Part shown: positions 5,281-7,038 of the stretch, piece by piece | Layout: every line of letters begins with the position of its first letter | Position numbering within the stretch: position 1 is the stretch's first letter | From: Allobaculum sp. | GTDB lineage: Bacteria; Bacillota_I; Bacilli_A; Erysipelotrichales; Erysipelotrichaceae | Direction of reading: 5' to 3' | Assembly: GCA_014803815.1 (NCBI GenBank) | Contig: JAAVAY010000130.1 | Coordinates: forward strand, 1 to 7,038 | Length of the DNA: 7,038 nucleotides | Notes under the pieces: model-generated | What the model saw: only the letters and a program-made list of their open reading frames with translations | Told to the model about the DNA's origin: nothing | Databases searched by the model: none | Translations under genes and position numbers: made by a program

Positions 5281-6074
5281 TGCTTGAAATCAAACATGTG
5301 TCCAAAACCTTCAATCCGGGAACCGTAACGGAGAAAAAAGCCATTCAAGATTTGAACTTAGTGATCGAAGATGGTCAATTTGTCACAGTTATTGGGGGCA
5401 ATGGCGCTGGAAAATCCACCTTATTGAATCTCATTGCTGGTGTCTATCCTCCCGATTGTGGCAAGATCATTTTGGATAATAAAGACATCTCCCTACTTCC
5501 CGAGCACAAACGCGCTGCCTACATTGGTCGTGTCTTCCAAGATCCTTTACGTGGAACGGCCGCTGATATGGAAATCAGCGAAAACTTAGCCTTTGCTACA
5601 AGACGTGGAAAATCAAGAACGCTTCGCTGGGGACAAACGAAAGACGAAAAACAGCAATATCACGATTTGCTGGCTCCTCTTGGTTTAGGCTTAGAAGATC
5701 GCCTCCATACCAAAATGGGTTTGCTTTCTGGAGGACAACGCCAAGCGCTCACCCTTTTAATGGCTTCGCTTAAAAAGCCAGAGCTTTTGTTACTTGATGA
5801 GCATACGGCCGCTTTAGATCCACTTACGGCTAAAAAGGTCTTGGATTTAACCAAGCGCATTGTTGAAAAAGACAATCTCACAACTTTAATGATTACTCAC
5901 AACATGAAAGATGCGATCCGATTGGGAAATCGATTGATCATGATGTACGATGGGAAAATCATTTTTGATGTCTCAGGCGAAGAAAAAGCTGCTTTAACCG
6001 TTGAAGATTTGCACCAGAAATTCAAAGAAGCAGCGGGCCAAGAATTCTCTGATGACCGAGCGGTTTTGATCTAG
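5280..6074 (+). CDS. ABC importer ATP-binding protein (TrpZ-like, COG1101 family)
   Basis: The 264-residue ATPase that drives the importer, acting as a dimer on the cytoplasmic face of the permease. All catalytic motifs are intact: Walker A GGNGAGKST (39-47, K45), Q-loop VFQDP (Q87), signature LSGGQRQ (149-155), Walker B LLLLDEHTAALD (169-180, catalytic E174), and switch His H207 in MITHN. The DEHTAALDP version of Walker B plus D-loop, and the DPLRGTAADMEISENLAFA segment after the Q-loop, are characteristic of the COG1101 group paired with COG2984 receptors and COG4120 permeases. GGAGG (5265-5269) ten bases before the ATG gives it its own strong ribosome binding site in addition to coupling. 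It is the last gene of the operon, followed by a terminator. The substrate is inferred from the family to be an aromatic amino acid. Confidence 0.96.
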   Translation: MLEIKHVSKTFNPGTVTEKKAIQDLNLVIEDGQFVTVIGGNGAGKSTLLNLIAGVYPPDCGKIILDNKDISLLPEHKRAAYIGRVFQDPLRGTAADMEISENLAFATRRGKSRTLRWGQTKDEKQQYHDLLAPLGLGLEDRLHTKMGLLSGGQRQALTLLMASLKKPELLLLDEHTAALDPLTAKKVLDLTKRIVEKDNLTTLMITHNMKDAIRLGNRLIMMYDGKIIFDVSGEEKAALTVEDLHQKFKEAAGQEFSDDRAVLI

Positions 6075-6079
6075 TTTTT

Positions 6080-6113
6080 AAACTATGAACACATGTGTTC
6101 ATAGTTTTTTTTT
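6080..6113 (+). terminator. Operon terminator formed by a perfect 28-bp palindrome
   Basis: Positions 6080-6093 (AAACTATGAACACA) are perfectly complementary to 6094-6107, with no spacer, and run into nine T (6105-6113). It starts 5 bases after the ATPase stop codon. The opposite strand lacks a clean T-tract, so it works mainly in the + direction. Confidence 0.9.
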
Positions 6114-6154
6114 CGCTATTTTACTTTTTGTAGAGCCAAAGAGAAGAGAAAAAA

Positions 6155-6204
6155 AGAAAAAAATAAGACCAAAGTGTTCTTGATCATCAAAAAAGACACT
6201 TTGG
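6155..6204 (-). terminator. Possible minus-strand terminator in the gene-free stretch 6114-6406
   Basis: CCAAAGTGT (6169-6177) and ACACTTTGG (6196-6204) form a perfect 9-bp stem with an 18-base loop. On the minus strand the stem is followed by TCTTATTTTTTTCTTTTTTT, a terminator layout; on the plus strand it has no T-tract. There is no supported minus-strand gene to the right, so it would end an RNA or read-through of unknown origin. The rest of 6114-6406 holds further small inverted repeats, at 6240-6254 (CCTTCCT/AGGAAGG) and 6339-6364 (AGCCGA/TCGGCT), and no credible protein gene. Confidence 0.4.
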
Positions 6205-6406
6205 AAAAGGAAGCTTATTCTACAAAGTAGGGATTCATTCCTTCCTAAGGAAGGCCTAGCTATTCTCTTTTTCGAAAAATCAGAATTTAAGGGAAAATAA
6301 CGGTAAAGTCTATAGAAACAGCTTTCACTTTTGAATAAAGCCGACAATTAAGAAAAAATCGGCTAAAGTAATAGGGAAGGAATAAATAAATCCGATAAAT
6401 CCGAAT

Positions 6407-6457
6407 TTGACAAAGCAAAAGAGTGATTATAAAAGCTCTGAATGTAAGTGCTATAAT
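6407..6457 (+). promoter_or_regulatory. glgC promoter region, possibly two overlapping promoters
   Basis: The clearest element is TATAAT (6452-6457) preceded by TG at 6449-6450, a perfect extended -10, but with a poor -35 (ATAAAA, 6429-6434). Upstream, a consensus TTGACA (6407-6412) stands 15 bases before TATAAA (6428-6433), a short spacer. Either or both could be used. The extended -10 would start RNA near 6464, leaving about 20 untranslated bases. Confidence 0.65.
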
Positions 6458-6460
6458 CAC
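6423..6460. repeat. Perfect 9-bp inverted repeat spanning the glgC promoter, candidate operator
   Basis: GTGATTATA (6423-6431) and TATAATCAC (6452-6460) are exact inverted copies with 20 bases between and centres 29 bp apart. One arm covers the upstream -10 candidate and the other covers the extended -10, so a dimeric or tetrameric regulator bound here would block transcription; in RNA it could fold as a hairpin only if the upstream promoter is used. Confidence 0.55.
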
Positions 6461-6484
6461 AGTTGAAATTCAGGAGGAAAACTA

Positions 6485-7038
6485 ATGGAAAATAACAATA
6501 TGCTCGCCATGATTTTGGCTGGCGGGCGTGGCACTCGTTTGTACGACCTGACAAACAAGACTGCCAAACCTGCTGTCTATTTTGGCGGCAAGTATCGCAT
6601 CATCGATTTCCCCCTCAGCAACTGCGCTAACTCCAACATTAACGTGGTAGGAGTTTTAACGCAGTATGAACCCGTTCAGCTCAATGCCTATGCAGGAGCA
6701 GGGCAGCGCTGGGGCCTAGACTCTCGTGGTAGTGGCGTGTATGTTTTACCACCAAGTGAAAAAGATGGTACAAACTTCGGCGTGTATAAAGGGACAGCCG
6801 ATGCCATTTATCAAAACATCGATTTCATTGATGAATTTGATCCTGACTACGTTTTAATTCTTTCTGGCGACCACATCTATAAGATGGACTACGACAAGAT
6901 GCTCGCAGATCACCGCAAAAACAATGCCGATTTGACCGTAGCAGTTCGTCCGGTTCCATGGGAAGAAGCTCCACGCTTTGGAATCATGAATACCGACATG
7001 ACCAATCGTATCCTCGAGTTCCAAGAGAAACCTGCAGA
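6485..7038 (+). CDS. glgC: Glucose-1-phosphate adenylyltransferase GlgC (3' end outside window)
   Basis: ADP-glucose pyrophosphorylase makes ADP-glucose from glucose 1-phosphate and ATP, the committed step of bacterial glycogen synthesis in the cytoplasm. The visible 184 residues cover most of the nucleotidyltransferase domain: the nucleotide loop LAGGRGTRL (11-19), [22 protein letters not shown] (25-46), GVLTQYEP (56-63), the QRWGLD and GSGVYVLPP blocks (74-90), [11 protein letters not shown] (101-111), the metal-binding [11 protein letters not shown] (126-136, D129), RFGIM (164-168) and FQEKPA at the edge (K182 matches the glucose-1-phosphate-binding Lys). The segments match the Bacillus-type enzyme better than the E. 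coli type. AGGAGG (6472-6477) seven bases before ATG 6485 fixes the start. It is transcribed alone from the left and in such genomes usually heads a glgC-glgD-glgA operon, which would lie to the right. Confidence 0.97.
   Translation, partial: MENNNMLAMILAGGRGTRLYDLTNKTAKPAVYFGGKYRIIDFPLSNCANSNINVVGVLTQYEPVQLNAYAGAGQRWGLDSRGSGVYVLPPSEKDGTNFGVYKGTADAIYQNIDFIDEFDPDYVLILSGDHIYKMDYDKMLADHRKNNADLTVAVRPVPWEEAPRFGIMNTDMTNRILEFQEKPA

Noticed and set aside
361..6113. CRISPR-like or mobile-element structure from the many inverted repeats
   Set aside because: The repeats differ in sequence and each sits as a terminator or leader hairpin; there are no regular spacers, transposase fragments or terminal repeat pairs.
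6099..6347. 82-residue minus-strand frame in the gap before glgC
   Set aside because: No ribosome binding site before its start, Phe runs that come from A-tracts, and it reads through the minus-strand terminator-like hairpin.

Overview
The window reads as a chromosomal segment of a low-GC Gram-positive (Bacillota) anaerobe. The support is: strong AAGGAGG-type ribosome binding sites, sigma-A-like promoters with 17-base spacers, hairpin-plus-T-tract terminators after almost every transcription unit, a lipoprotein-type solute-binding protein, a Bacillus/Clostridium-type GlgC, and a superoxide reductase typical of anaerobes. I cannot fix the family; an Erysipelotrichia- or Clostridia-like host is only a guess. 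All supported genes lie on the + strand.

Layout. (1) 1-354: C-terminal part of a superoxide reductase (desulfoferrodoxin family) whose iron-sulfur-type center I cysteines appear to be lost, ended by a terminator. (2) 483-1082: a 199-residue, highly charged coiled-coil protein with one hydrophobic segment at the extreme C-terminus. (3) 1334-2479: a 381-residue protein with a very basic N-terminus, a coiled coil, a low-complexity linker and a C-terminal beta-rich domain that looks lipocalin-like. (4) 2659-2931: a 90-residue charged protein with repeated HDE motifs and a CGCGC tail. Genes 2-4 look like three single-gene units, two with convincing promoters, and none has a function I can name. 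(5) 3308-6074: a three-gene operon for an ABC importer of the COG2984/COG4120/COG1101 type, the family of the TrpXYZ aromatic amino acid transporters, with 1-base stop/start overlaps between genes. (6) 6485 onward: the first 184 codons of glgC (ADP-glucose pyrophosphorylase), probably the start of a glycogen operon, behind a promoter region carrying a perfect 9-bp inverted repeat.

The most interesting part is the roughly 240-base leader of the ABC operon (3066-3307). It contains a series of good helices, a 21-codon leader ORF with its own Shine-Dalgarno sequence, a terminator lying inside that ORF and 28 bases before the first structural gene, and a possible pseudoknot between the leader-ORF start region and the sequence just before the lipoprotein start codon. 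It lacks the T-box consensus seen upstream of many aromatic amino acid transporters in Bacillota. It could be an undescribed attenuator or riboswitch-like element that senses an aromatic amino acid. This is inference from sequence pairing only.

The stretch 6114-6406 has no credible gene. It holds several stem-loops, one of which reads as a terminator on the minus strand.
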